Notes under the pieces: model-generated
Told to the model about the DNA's origin: nothing
The model's database searches: none
Seen by the model: the letters and a program-made list of their open reading frames with translations, nothing else
Assembly (NCBI RefSeq): GCF_030518795.1
Contig: NZ_CP130427.1
Coordinates: 5,952,001-6,016,000 of the forward strand
From: Micromonospora sp. NBRC 110009
Lineage (GTDB): Bacteria > Actinomycetota > Actinomycetes > Mycobacteriales > Micromonosporaceae
DNA length: 64,000 nt
Reading direction: 5' to 3'
Translations under genes and position numbers: made by a program
In this document: positions 1-8,259 of the stretch, piece after piece
Layout: every line of letters begins with the position of its first letter
Numbering within the stretch: position 1 is the first letter of the stretch

Positions 1-1111
1 GCCGCTGGATCTGGTTGGTGCCCTCGACGATCTGCAGCACCTTCGCCTCCCGCATGTACCGCTCCACCGGGTGGTCGGCGACGTAGCCGGCGCCGCCGAG
101 CACCTGCACCGCGTCGGTGGTCACCCGCATCGCCATGTCGGTGGCGAAGAGCTTCGCCTTCGCCGCCTCGAGCGAGTACGGCCGGCCGGCGTCGCGCAGC
201 CGGGCGGCGGCCAGCATGAGCGCGCGGGCCGCGGAGATCTGGGTGGCGTGGTCGGCGAGCATGAAGCCGAGGCCCTGGAAGTCGATGATCGGCTGGCCGA
301 ACTGCTGCCGCTCCTTGGCGTAGCCGACCGCGTAGTCGAGGGCGGCCTGGGCGAGGCCCACCGCGCACGCGGCGATGCCCAGCCGGCCGGAGTCCAGGGC
401 GGACAGGGCGATGGTGAAGCCCATCCCCTCGCCGCCGATCAGCCGCTCGGCCGGCACCCGGACGTCGTCGAAGGCGATCTGGGCGACCGGGGAGGCGTGC
501 AGGCCCATGGTCCGCTCGGCGGCCTGCGGGTGGATGCCCGGGGTGTTCCGGTCCGCCAGGAGGCAGGAGATGCCCTTCGGGCCGGGGCCGCCGGTGCGGC
601 AGAAGATGTTGTAGAAGTCGGCGACCCGGGCGTGGGTGATCCACGCCTTGGTGCCGGAGACCACGTAGTCGTCGCCGTCGCGGACCGCCCTGGTGGTCAG
701 CGCCGCGGCGTCGGAACCGCCCTGCGGCTCGGAGAGGCAGTACGCCCCGAGCAGTTCCCCGCCGATCATGTCGGGCAGCAGCTTGCGCTGCTCGTCGGTG
801 CCGAACTGGGCGAGCGGGTAGCAGGAGAGCGTGTGCACGCTGACCGCCTCGGCGACGGCGAGCCAGCGGCTGGCGAGGATCTCCAGCACCTGCAGGTAGA
901 CCTCGTACGGCTGGGCGGCGCCGCCGTGCTCCTCGGCGTAGGGCAGGCCGAGCAGGCCGGCTCGGCCCAGGGTGCGCAGCACCTCGCGGGGGAACTCAGC
1001 GCGCTCCTCGAAGCCGGCGGCCTTGGGGGCGAGCTCGCGGTCGGCGAGCTCGGTGGCGAGGTCCAGCAGGTCGTGGGCCTCGTCGGTGGGGAGGATCCGG
1101 TCGACGTTCAT
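1..1111 (-). CDS. acyl-CoA dehydrogenase (3' end cut by the window edge)
   Basis: Flavin-dependent alpha,beta-dehydrogenation of an acyl-CoA. The frame opens at an ATG (1111-1109) and runs off position 1 after about 370 codons, ending in EGTNQIQR, the segment that normally lies about ten residues from the C-terminus, so almost the whole protein is present. Family landmarks include CLSEPQGGSDAAAL (FAD/substrate loop), GTKAWITHA and the C-terminal QVLGGAGYVADHPVERYMR. The likely catalytic base is the Glu of the VEGTNQ segment. The start overlaps the stop of the upstream peptidase gene as ATGA, so the two are translationally coupled. Substrate chain length cannot be read from the sequence. Confidence 0.93.
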   Translation of the reverse strand, partial: MNVDRILPTDEAHDLLDLATELADRELAPKAAGFEERAEFPREVLRTLGRAGLLGLPYAEEHGGAAQPYEVYLQVLEILASRWLAVAEAVSVHTLSCYPLAQFGTDEQRKLLPDMIGGELLGAYCLSEPQGGSDAAALTTRAVRDGDDYVVSGTKAWITHARVADFYNIFCRTGGPGPKGISCLLADRNTPGIHPQAAERTMGLHASPVAQIAFDDVRVPAERLIGGEGMGFTIALSALDSGRLGIAACAVGLAQAALDYAVGYAKERQQFGQPIIDFQGLGFMLADHATQISAARALMLAAARLRDAGRPYSLEAAKAKLFATDMAMRVTTDAVQVLGGAGYVADHPVERYMREAKVLQIVEGTNQIQR

Positions 1112-2217
1112 AGCGCGATGAGCTCCGTGGGGGTGGTGTTGAGCCGTTGCCCGCCGTCCGTCGTGCAGACGACGATGTCCTCGATCCGGGCGCCGTGCCG
1201 CCCGGCGAGGTAGATCCCGGGTTCGACCGAGAAGGCCATGCCGGCCTCCAGGGGTCGCGGGTTGCCGGCCACGACGTACGGCTCCTCGTGGGTGTCGAGG
1301 CCGATGCCGTGACCGGTGCGGTGCAGGAAGGCGTCGCCGTAGCCGGCGGCGCTGATGACGTCCCGGGCGGCCGCGTCGACCGCCTCGGCGGTGACGCCGG
1401 GGCGGACCGCCGCCACCGCGGCGCGCTGCGCCGCGTGGAGCACCGCGTAGTAGTCGGTGAACTCGGCCGGGGCGGGGCCGCCGACGACGTAGGTGCGGGT
1501 GCAGTCGGAGCGGTAGCCGGAGGGCATGGTGCCGCCGATGTCGACCACCACCGGCTCCCCGGCCCGGATCGGCCGGTCGGCGGTGCCGTGGTGCGGGCTG
1601 GCCCCGTTCGGGCCGGCGGCGACGATGACGAAGTCGACGCTGACGTGGCCGGAGGCTCGGATGGCGGCGGCGATGTCGGCGGCCACCTCGACCTCGGTCC
1701 GGCCGGGGCGCAGCCACTCCCCCATCCGGGTGTGCACCGCGTCGATCGCGGCGCCGGCCTCGGCGAGGGCGGCCACCTCGGCCGGGGACTTGCGGATCCG
1801 TAGCTCGCGCAGCACCTCGGAGGCGAGGCACTGGGTGGCGTCGGGCAGGGTGGCGCGCAGGGCCAGGACCTGCGCGGCCCACATCCGGTCGGCCAGCCCG
1901 ACGGCGGTCACCGGCCCGGGCAGCGCCGCGCGGACCAGCGGGTACGGGTCGGTGCCGTCGGCGTGGTCGACGAGACGGACACCGGTGGCCGGGGCGGCTT
2001 CCGCGGCGGGCCGCTCCAGGGTCGGCACGATCAGGGTGGGTTCGCCCTCGGCCGGGAGCACGAGGCAGGTCAGCCGCTCCCCCTCGTGCGCGTCGTAGCC
2101 GGTCAGGTAGCGCAGGTCGGATCCGGGGGTGAGCAGCAGCGCGTCGAGGCCGGCGGCGGCGGTGGCGCGCTGCCCGGCGGACAGCCGTTCGGCCGGGTAG
2201 AGCTGGTCGGTTCCCAC
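1108..2217 (-). CDS. M24-family aminopeptidase P / Xaa-Pro dipeptidase-like protein
   Basis: Predicted cytosolic metallopeptidase of the pita-bread fold (369 aa), probably removing an N-terminal residue before proline. An N-terminal creatinase-like domain (about 1-130) precedes the catalytic domain. Metal ligands are visible as VVDIGGTMPSGYRSDCTRT (two Asp), HRTGHGIGLDTHEEP (His), SVEPGIY (Glu) and GARIEDIVV (Glu). GTG start at 2217. It is followed without a gap by the acyl-CoA dehydrogenase gene (4-nt overlap). Family members also include creatinases and proline dipeptidases, so the exact substrate is open. Confidence 0.9.
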   Translation of the reverse strand: MGTDQLYPAERLSAGQRATAAAGLDALLLTPGSDLRYLTGYDAHEGERLTCLVLPAEGEPTLIVPTLERPAAEAAPATGVRLVDHADGTDPYPLVRAALPGPVTAVGLADRMWAAQVLALRATLPDATQCLASEVLRELRIRKSPAEVAALAEAGAAIDAVHTRMGEWLRPGRTEVEVAADIAAAIRASGHVSVDFVIVAAGPNGASPHHGTADRPIRAGEPVVVDIGGTMPSGYRSDCTRTYVVGGPAPAEFTDYYAVLHAAQRAAVAAVRPGVTAEAVDAAARDVISAAGYGDAFLHRTGHGIGLDTHEEPYVVAGNPRPLEAGMAFSVEPGIYLAGRHGARIEDIVVCTTDGGQRLNTTPTELIAL

Positions 2218-2371
2218 CCCCCGAGCTTAACGGTCGTTTGGGCCGCGCGGGGAGTCGGCCGCCCCGCCGCCGGGCGCGACGTCAGCCGCTCCGGTCCCGG
2301 CGCGGGACCGCCCGCGGCCGGGACACCGCGTACGCTCGGTGCCGACCGGTGGCAGGAGGTGGAAGGTCACG

Positions 2372-2731
2372 ATGGACACGGCAGCACGGACCGGCCGACT
2401 GATGACCATGCGCGCCCAGCCCGGCCGGGGCGCCGAACTCGCCGACACGCTGCTGCGGGTCGCCGAGGGGCTGCGCGGCTTCCCCGGCTGCGAGCTGTAC
2501 GTGATCAGCCGCGACCACGCCGAGCCGGACACCGTCCGGGTGACCGAGGTGTGGTCCGACGAGGAGGCGGTGCAGGCGGCGCTCGCCGCGACCCCCGCCG
2601 ATTCGTCCCGCCCGAGCATCTCCGACGTGCTGGCGATGCTGGCCGGGCCGCCCGAGCGGGTGGACGTCGTGCCCCTCGGCGGGGTCGGCCTGCCGGCCGG
2701 CACCGACCCGGTCGATCGCCGTGCCCGCTGA
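2372..2731 (+). CDS. antibiotic biosynthesis monooxygenase (ABM) domain protein
   Basis: Small single-domain protein (119 aa) of the dimeric alpha/beta-barrel ABM/YgiN family. The core reads RLMTMRAQPGRGAELADTLL, then GCELYVISRDHAEPDTVRV and TEVWSDEEAVQAAL, the typical beta-alpha-beta pattern. The ATG at 2372 is preferred over an in-frame start 33 nt upstream because AGGAGG and GGAAGG lie just before it. Members act as quinol monooxygenases, haem-degrading enzymes or have no known activity; no choice is possible here. Its end overlaps the next gene by 11 nt. Confidence 0.82.
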   Translation: MDTAARTGRLMTMRAQPGRGAELADTLLRVAEGLRGFPGCELYVISRDHAEPDTVRVTEVWSDEEAVQAALAATPADSSRPSISDVLAMLAGPPERVDVVPLGGVGLPAGTDPVDRRAR

Positions 2732-3329
2732 GCCGCCCGAGCTGGTCGTCGCCGACGGGCCCGCCTGGCGGGACTGGCTCGGCGCGCACCACACCGACCC
2801 GACCGGGGTGTGGCTGGTGCTCGCCAAGCGGGGCACCACCGTCCCCACCAGCCTCGGCTACGACGAGGCGCTGGAGGAGGCGCTCTGCCACGGGTGGATC
2901 GACGGCCAGGTGCGGCGCCGCGACGAGGCCACCTACCGGCAGCGGTTCACCCCGCGCCGGCAGCGCAGCCCCTGGTCGGCCCGGAACGTGGGCATCGTGG
3001 AGCGGTTGACGGCACAGGGGCGGATGCACCCGGCCGGCCTCGCGGAGGTGGACCGGGCCCGGGCCGACGGTCGCTGGGATGCCGCGTACGCCGGACAGTC
3101 CACCGCGGAACCCCCGGCCGAGCTGCTGGCCGCGCTGGCCGCCGAACCCCGGGCCCGGCAGATGTTCGACCTGCTCACCGCGCAGAACCGGTACGCGGTG
3201 ATCTACCGGGTCAGCAGCGCGAAGCGGGCCGACACCCGCAGCCGGCGGATCGGCGAGTTCGTGGCGATGCTGGCCCGCGGCGAGACGATCTACCCGCAGC
3301 GACGCACCCTCGGCGACGCCAGGGACTGA
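2721..3329 (+). CDS. YdeI/OmpD-associated family protein
   Basis: 202 aa protein of the YdeI family, whose biochemical role is not established. The conserved block GVWLVLAKRG...YDEALEEALCHGWIDGQ, followed by RFTPRRQRSPWSARN, is the family signature. GTG start at 2721 inside the end of the ABM gene indicates coupled translation. The C-terminal segment (VSSAKRADTRSRRIGEFVAML) also fits the family. No signal peptide or membrane segment. Confidence 0.85.
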   Translation: MPAEPPELVVADGPAWRDWLGAHHTDPTGVWLVLAKRGTTVPTSLGYDEALEEALCHGWIDGQVRRRDEATYRQRFTPRRQRSPWSARNVGIVERLTAQGRMHPAGLAEVDRARADGRWDAAYAGQSTAEPPAELLAALAAEPRARQMFDLLTAQNRYAVIYRVSSAKRADTRSRRIGEFVAMLARGETIYPQRRTLGDARD

Positions 3330-3374
3330 TGGCGCGGCCGCCCACCGAAGGGGGTGGCCGGCGATCGGGTGCCG

Positions 3375-4214
3375 TCAGGCGGTTTCGGCCTCGGCGCGGA
3401 GGTCCTCCTCGGACGCCCCCCGCCGCCAGTAGCCTGCGAAGGTGACCCGGGCCCGGTCCAGGCCGCGCTCGCCCACGAGGTGCCGGCGGGCGGCCCGCAC
3501 CATGGCCGACTCCCCGGCGATCCAGGCGTACGGGCTGGCGCCGGGCAGCCGCGCCGCGCGCAGCGTGTCGGCCAGCAGGGCGCCGCCCGGTGCGGTGGCA
3601 CCACGGACCAGCCAGGTCACCTCGGCGCGGGCGCCGGTGGCCAGCGGTTGGATGTCGCCGGCGGCGGGCACCTCGACGAAGGCCCGGGCCGGGGTGCCGG
3701 CGGGCAGCCAGTCGAGGATGCCGCCGACCGCGGGCAGCGCGGTCTCGTCGGCCACCAGCAGCACGGCGTCGGTGCCGGTGGGCGGCTGAAAGCGGACGCT
3801 GCGCTCGTCGGCCACGGCCGGGCCGAGCAGCAGCACCGGGTCGCCGGGGCGGGCCCGCCCGGCCCAGCGGGTGGCCGGGCCGGTGTCGCCGTGCCGGACG
3901 AAGTCGATGTCCACCTCGGCCCGCTCCGGGCGCTGGGCGCGGATGGTGTACGAGCGCATCACCGCCCGGACCTGCGGGTCGAGGGCGCGCCAGGCCGCGT
4001 ACCAGTCCTCCCCCGCCTCGACCGGGACGACCGGGGCGGGCTGCCCGGGGTGGGGCAGGAAGAGGGAGACGCTCTGGTCCCGGCCGCCGCCGGCGAAGTC
4101 GGCGAGGTCGGCGCCGTGGAAGGTGACCCGGACCAGGGAGGCGCCGACCCGGCGGGTGGCGGCCACCCGGGCGGCGTGGAACCGGTACCGCAGGGCGACG
4201 GCCGCCGTGGTCAC
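3375..4214 (-). CDS. siderophore-interacting protein (FAD/NAD(P)H ferric-siderophore reductase)
   Basis: Cytosolic flavoprotein (279 aa) that reduces Fe(III)-siderophore and releases iron. Members of the SIP/ViuB family have an FAD-binding barrel, here with the VRSYTIRAQRP-like segment MRSYTIRAQRPERAEVDID, and the HGDTGPATRWAGRARPGD block typical of the family. A C-terminal NAD(P)H-binding half follows. The GTG start at 4214 overlaps the stop of the binding-protein gene (GTGA), so it is the second gene of an iron-box-controlled operon. It ends 45 nt from the convergent YdeI-like gene. Confidence 0.93.
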   Translation of the reverse strand: MTTAAVALRYRFHAARVAATRRVGASLVRVTFHGADLADFAGGGRDQSVSLFLPHPGQPAPVVPVEAGEDWYAAWRALDPQVRAVMRSYTIRAQRPERAEVDIDFVRHGDTGPATRWAGRARPGDPVLLLGPAVADERSVRFQPPTGTDAVLLVADETALPAVGGILDWLPAGTPARAFVEVPAAGDIQPLATGARAEVTWLVRGATAPGGALLADTLRAARLPGASPYAWIAGESAMVRAARRHLVGERGLDRARVTFAGYWRRGASEEDLRAEAETA

Positions 4215-5242
4215 GTGGTGACCTTCTTCGCGCCCCGGATGGCGGTCGCCAGGTTCTCCAGCAGCGGGGCCGCGCCCCCGTACGAGAAGCGGGGCGCCGC
4301 GTCCCACGGGGTGACCTGGCCGGCCCGGACCGCGGGCAGTTGCGTCCAGGTGGGCTTCGCGGCGAGGTCCTTGGGTTGCAGCGCGGTGGGGCGGTTGTCG
4401 AGCAGGATCAGGTCGGCCGGGAACGTGCCGGCATTCTCCCAGCTCAGCGCTTCGAAGTAGTCGCCCTGTTCGAGCTTGGTGGGCAGCACCAGGTCGACGC
4501 CGAGTTCGGCGAAGTACATCAGGTCGGTGCTGACCTTCGGGTTGGAGACGTAGAACAGGTCGGGGCTGCCGGAGGCGGCCATCACCCGGATCCCCGGATT
4601 CGCCTGCACCGCCTGGCGCACGGCGTCGGCGGCGGCGGTGAAGCGGGCCTTCGCCTCGGTGACCTTCGGCGCGGACAGGTCGGCGCCGAGGGACGCGGCG
4701 AGCTGGGCGTACCGCTCGATTGGGCGGGTCATCGGCACCCGGGCGGTGGTCACCGCGACGCTCGGCGCGAGCGGGAGGATCTTCGCCTTGCTCTCGTCCG
4801 GGACGTACCAAAGGGCGCCGGGGTCGTACATGTGGGTGACGAGCAGGTCGGGGCGGAGCGCCGCGTACCGCTCCAGGTTGAACTCGCCCCAGGCGTTGCC
4901 GATGATCTCGACCCGCCCGATGTCGAGGTCGCCGGCCTGCGGCTCCGGGCTGCCGTCGGACTTCTTCGTCTCGCCGAAGACGCCGACGATCTGGGTGTCG
5001 AGTCCGAAGTCGACCAGGGCGGCGGCCACCCCGGTGAAGGCGACGACCCGGGACGGCCGGGCGGCGGCGTCGACCTGCTGCGGGCGGTCGTCGGTGAAGG
5101 ACCAGGGTCCGCCGGTCGGCGCGGTGGCGGCGGTGCCGCCGTCCCGCCCGCAGCCGGCGAGGAGGGCGGCGAGGCCGGCGGCGCCACCGGCGGCGAGCAG
5201 GCCGCGGCGGGTGAGCCGGCGGCCGGACAGGGTGTCGGGCAT
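4211..5242 (-). CDS. ferric-siderophore ABC transporter substrate-binding lipoprotein
   Basis: Binding protein of the FepB/FhuD (PBP2-like, TroA) fold, 343 aa. The N-terminus carries both a twin-arginine motif (TRRGLL) and a lipobox (LLAGC), so it is probably a Tat-exported lipoprotein. The ATG at 5242 is preferred because GAAAG lies 8 nt before it; an upstream in-frame ATG at 5278 would give a 12-residue extension. SRVVAFTGVAAALVDFGLDTQIVGV is the usual start of the mature fold. It is transcribed away from the permease/ATPase genes, with the shared iron box directly upstream. Confidence 0.94.
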   Translation of the reverse strand: MPDTLSGRRLTRRGLLAAGGAAGLAALLAGCGRDGGTAATAPTGGPWSFTDDRPQQVDAAARPSRVVAFTGVAAALVDFGLDTQIVGVFGETKKSDGSPEPQAGDLDIGRVEIIGNAWGEFNLERYAALRPDLLVTHMYDPGALWYVPDESKAKILPLAPSVAVTTARVPMTRPIERYAQLAASLGADLSAPKVTEAKARFTAAADAVRQAVQANPGIRVMAASGSPDLFYVSNPKVSTDLMYFAELGVDLVLPTKLEQGDYFEALSWENAGTFPADLILLDNRPTALQPKDLAAKPTWTQLPAVRAGQVTPWDAAPRFSYGGAAPLLENLATAIRGAKKVTT

Positions 5243-5286
5243 GGCGATGTCTTTCGGGTACGGGTCGAGAATGACCATGGACAGCG

Positions 5287-5308
5287 AGGTTAGGTTAACC
5301 TAACCTAA
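5287..5308. promoter_or_regulatory. iron box (IdeR/DmdR-type operator)
   Basis: AGGTTAGGTTAACCTAACCT (5287-5306) is a perfect 20-bp palindrome. The overlapping 19-mer at 5290-5308, TTAGGTTAACCTAACCTAA, matches the actinobacterial IdeR/DmdR1 consensus at 17 of 19 positions. It sits between the divergent binding-lipoprotein/reductase operon and the permease/ATPase operon, so a single site should repress both when iron is plentiful. Confidence 0.93.
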
Positions 5309-5344
5309 CTTCCTGTCAAGGCCCTTCCGTCATCGGAGCCCACC

Positions 5345-6382
5345 CTGTCCGTCATCGCCTCACCACGATCCGCCGCCCCCGCGCTGCCGTCGCCCGGCCG
5401 ACGTCGGGCCCGGGCCGCCGGCCTGCTGCTCGGGCTGCTGCTGCTCGCCGCGGTGGCGGTGCTCAGCATCGCCGTCGGCGCGAAACCGCTCGCCCTCGCC
5501 GAGGTCTGGCACGGCCTCACCGACCCCGCCTCCCCCGACTACGCCGTCGTGCACCGGATGCGGCTGCCCCGCACGCTGCTCGGCCTCACCGCCGGCGCGG
5601 CCCTCGGCGTGGCGGGCGCCGCCATGCAGGTGCTCACCCGCAACCCGCTCGCCGACCCCGGCCTGCTCGGCATCAACGCGGGCGCCTCCGCCGCCGTGGC
5701 CACCGCCACCGTCCTGTTCGGCGTGACCGCCCTGGACCACCAGGTCTGGTACGCGCTGCTCGGCGCCGCCCTGGTCACCGTCGGGGTGCACGCGGTGGCC
5801 GGCGGGCGGCAGGCCACCCCCGCGCGGCTGGCCCTGGCCGGCGCGGCACTCAACGCGGCCCTCTACTCGTACGTCAGCGCGGTCATGCTGGTCGACACCA
5901 CCTCGCTGGAGCGGCTGCGGTTCTGGACGGTCGGCTCGCTGGCCGGCGCGCGCACCGACACCGTGCCCGGCCTGCTGCCCTTCGTCCTGGCCGGCCTGGC
6001 GCTCGCCCTGCTCGTCACCCGCCCGCTGGGCGCCCTCGCGCTCGGCGACGACGCGGCCCGGGCGCTCGGCGCCCGGCCCGGCCTGGTCCGGGTCGCGGTC
6101 GTCGCGGCCGTCACCCTGCTCTGCGGGGCGGCCACCGCCGCGTGCGGGCCGATCGTCTTCGTCGGGCTGCTCGCTCCCCACCTGGTCCGCGCGTTCACCG
6201 GGCCCGACCCGCGCCGGCTGCTGCCGTGGTGCGCGGTCTTCGCGCCCGTGCTGCTGCTGACCGCCGACGTGGCCGGCCGGGTGCTCGGCCGGCCGGGGGA
6301 ACTCCAGGTCGGCCTGGTCACCGCCGTGCTCGGCGGGCCGCTCTTCCTGCACCTGGTCCGGCGGGGACGGGTGGCCCCGTGA
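5345..6382 (+). CDS. FecCD-family siderophore permease (first subunit)
   Basis: Inner-membrane permease of a B12/ferri-siderophore importer, about 345 aa if started at 5345. Family markers are VHRMRLPRTLLGLTAGAALG, QVLTRNPLADPGLLGIN and GPIVFVGLLAPHLVR. The only in-frame ATG/GTG/TTG start after the last stop is GTG 5453, but that would cut TM helix 1 (AAGLLLGLLLLAAVAVLSIAVG). A CTG at 5345 has GGAG 6 nt upstream and restores a normal N-terminus, so I start the gene there. It overlaps the next permease gene. Confidence 0.85.
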   Translation: MSVIASPRSAAPALPSPGRRRARAAGLLLGLLLLAAVAVLSIAVGAKPLALAEVWHGLTDPASPDYAVVHRMRLPRTLLGLTAGAALGVAGAAMQVLTRNPLADPGLLGINAGASAAVATATVLFGVTALDHQVWYALLGAALVTVGVHAVAGGRQATPARLALAGAALNAALYSYVSAVMLVDTTSLERLRFWTVGSLAGARTDTVPGLLPFVLAGLALALLVTRPLGALALGDDAARALGARPGLVRVAVVAAVTLLCGAATAACGPIVFVGLLAPHLVRAFTGPDPRRLLPWCAVFAPVLLLTADVAGRVLGRPGELQVGLVTAVLGGPLFLHLVRRGRVAP

Positions 6383-7407
6383 TGATCGTGCTGCGCCTCC
6401 CCGGCGGGCTGTCGCTGCGCCTGCCCGCCCGCGCCCTCGCGGTCGGCCTCGCCGGCGCCCTGCTCGCCCTGGCCCTCGCCGTGCTCGCGGTCGGCGCCGG
6501 CGACTACCCGATCAGCCCCGGCGCGGTGCTGCGGGTGCTGGCCGGCGGCGGCAGCCCCGCGGACCGCTTCGTCGTCACCGAACTGCGCCTGCCCCGGCTC
6601 GCCACCGCCCTCGCCGTCGGCGCCGCGCTCGGCCTGGCCGGCGCGGTGTTCCAGTCGCTGACCCGCAACCCGCTCGGCAGCCCGGACGTCCTCGGCGTCA
6701 CCTCGGGCGCGGCCACCGGCGCGCTGGTGGTGGTCGTGCTCGGCGGCGGCAGCGCCGCCCTGGCCGGGGCCGCGACGACCGGCGGGCTCGCCACCGGCGC
6801 GCTGCTGTTCGCCCTCGCCGGACGGGCCGGCGTGGGCGGCCAACGGCTGGTCCTGGTGGGCATCGGCGGCACCGCGATCCTCACCGGCGTCAACGGCTGG
6901 CTGCTCACCCGCGCCCCGCTGATGGACGCGGCCCGCGCCGCGCTCTGGCTCACCGGCAGCCTGGACGGGCGCGGCTGGGCGAACGCCACCCCGGTGCTCG
7001 CCGCGCTGGCGGTGCTGACGCCCGCCGTGCTGCTCGCCCGCGCACCGGCGCTGCGGCTGCTGGAGATGGGCGACGACGCCGCGGCGGCGCTCGGCGTTCC
7101 GGTCCGCCGGGTGCGGCTGGCCAGCCTCGGCACGGCGGTGCTGCTGGTCTCGCTCGCCGCGGCGGCCGCCGGGCCGGTGTCGTTCCTCGCGCTGACCGCG
7201 CCGCACCTGGCGCGCCGGCTGACCCGCGCCCCGGGACCGAACCTGCTGCCGGCGGCCGCGCTGGGCGCGGCGCTGCTGGTCGCCGCCGACCAGGTGGCCC
7301 AGCACGCGGTCGCCGGCCACCAGCTGCCGGTCGGGGTGGTCACCGGCGTGCTCGGCGGCGGCTACCTCGCCTGGCTGCTCGCCGGCGAACGCGGCGCCCG
7401 GCGATGA
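6382..7407 (+). CDS. FecCD-family siderophore permease (second subunit)
   Basis: Partner permease (341 aa) that would form the heterodimeric channel with the preceding subunit. FVVTELRLPRLATALAVGAALGL, SLTRNPLGSPDVLGVTSGA and AAGPVSFLALTAPHLARRLT are diagnostic. The ATG at 6382 overlaps the previous TGA; a GTG one codon earlier is an equal alternative. About ten hydrophobic segments are visible. The end overlaps the following frame by an ATGA. Confidence 0.93.
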   Translation: MIVLRLPGGLSLRLPARALAVGLAGALLALALAVLAVGAGDYPISPGAVLRVLAGGGSPADRFVVTELRLPRLATALAVGAALGLAGAVFQSLTRNPLGSPDVLGVTSGAATGALVVVVLGGGSAALAGAATTGGLATGALLFALAGRAGVGGQRLVLVGIGGTAILTGVNGWLLTRAPLMDAARAALWLTGSLDGRGWANATPVLAALAVLTPAVLLARAPALRLLEMGDDAAAALGVPVRRVRLASLGTAVLLVSLAAAAAGPVSFLALTAPHLARRLTRAPGPNLLPAAALGAALLVAADQVAQHAVAGHQLPVGVVTGVLGGGYLAWLLAGERGARR

Positions 7408-7436
7408 CCGTCCCGTCCACGACAGGAGCACCTCCC

Positions 7437-8249
7437 ATGGCACCCGACACCGCCCGGCTGGTCGGCGAGGCGTTGACCCTCGCGTACGACCGGCGCACCG
7501 TCGCCGAGGACCTCACGGTGGCCGTCCCGGACGGCTCGTTCACCGTGATCATCGGGCCGAACGCCTGCGGCAAGTCGACCCTGCTGCGGGCCCTGGCCCG
7601 GCTGCTGCGGCCCACCCGCGGCACGGTGCTGCTCGACGGCGCGGACATCCACCGCCGGCCGAGCCGCCAGGTCGCCCGTACGCTGGGGCTGCTGCCCCAG
7701 TCCGCCGTCGCCCCGGACGGCCTCATCGTCGCCGAGCTGGTCGCCCGCGGTCGCTACCCGCACCAGGGCCTGCTGCGGCAGTGGTCCCGCGAGGACGAGC
7801 GGGTGGTCGCCGAGGCGATGACCGACACCGGGGTGGCGGAGCTGGCCGACCGGCCGTTCGACGAGCTCTCCGGCGGGCAGCGGCAGCGGGTGTGGATCGC
7901 CATGGCCCTCGCCCAGCAGACCCCGCTGCTGCTGCTCGACGAACCGACCACCTACCTGGACATCGCCCACCAGGTGGAGGTGCTGGACCTCTGCGCCCGG
8001 CTGCACGAGGAGCAGGGCCGCACCCTCGCGGCGGTGCTGCACGACCTGCACCAGGCGGCCCGGTACGCCACCCACCTGGTGGCGATGCGCGACGGGCGGG
8101 TGGTCGCGTCGGGCGACCCGCGCCGGATCCTCACCGCCGAGCTGGTCGAGGAGGTGTTCCGCCTGCCCTGCCGGGTCGTCCCGGATCCGGAGACCGGAAC
8201 TCCCCTGGTGGTCCCGACCGCCCGACGCCGGACCACCGTGCGCGGCTGA
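7437..8249 (+). CDS. ferric-siderophore ABC transporter ATPase (FecE/FepC type)
   Basis: ATPase subunit (270 aa). Walker A is GPNACGKST (about 40-48), the ABC signature is LSGGQRQR and Walker B is LLLLDEP, followed by the switch His in AAVLHDLHQAARYA. The Q-loop region LGLLPQSAVAPDG and ARGRYPHQGLL are typical of the iron-siderophore subfamily. Two starts are possible: ATG 7404 overlapping the permease stop, or ATG 7437 with AGGAG 8 nt upstream; the second is chosen. Last gene of the uptake operon; it converges on kup with a 10-nt gap. Confidence 0.93.
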   Translation: MAPDTARLVGEALTLAYDRRTVAEDLTVAVPDGSFTVIIGPNACGKSTLLRALARLLRPTRGTVLLDGADIHRRPSRQVARTLGLLPQSAVAPDGLIVAELVARGRYPHQGLLRQWSREDERVVAEAMTDTGVAELADRPFDELSGGQRQRVWIAMALAQQTPLLLLDEPTTYLDIAHQVEVLDLCARLHEEQGRTLAAVLHDLHQAARYATHLVAMRDGRVVASGDPRRILTAELVEEVFRLPCRVVPDPETGTPLVVPTARRRTTVRG

Positions 8250-8259
8250 GCGGGCGGGC

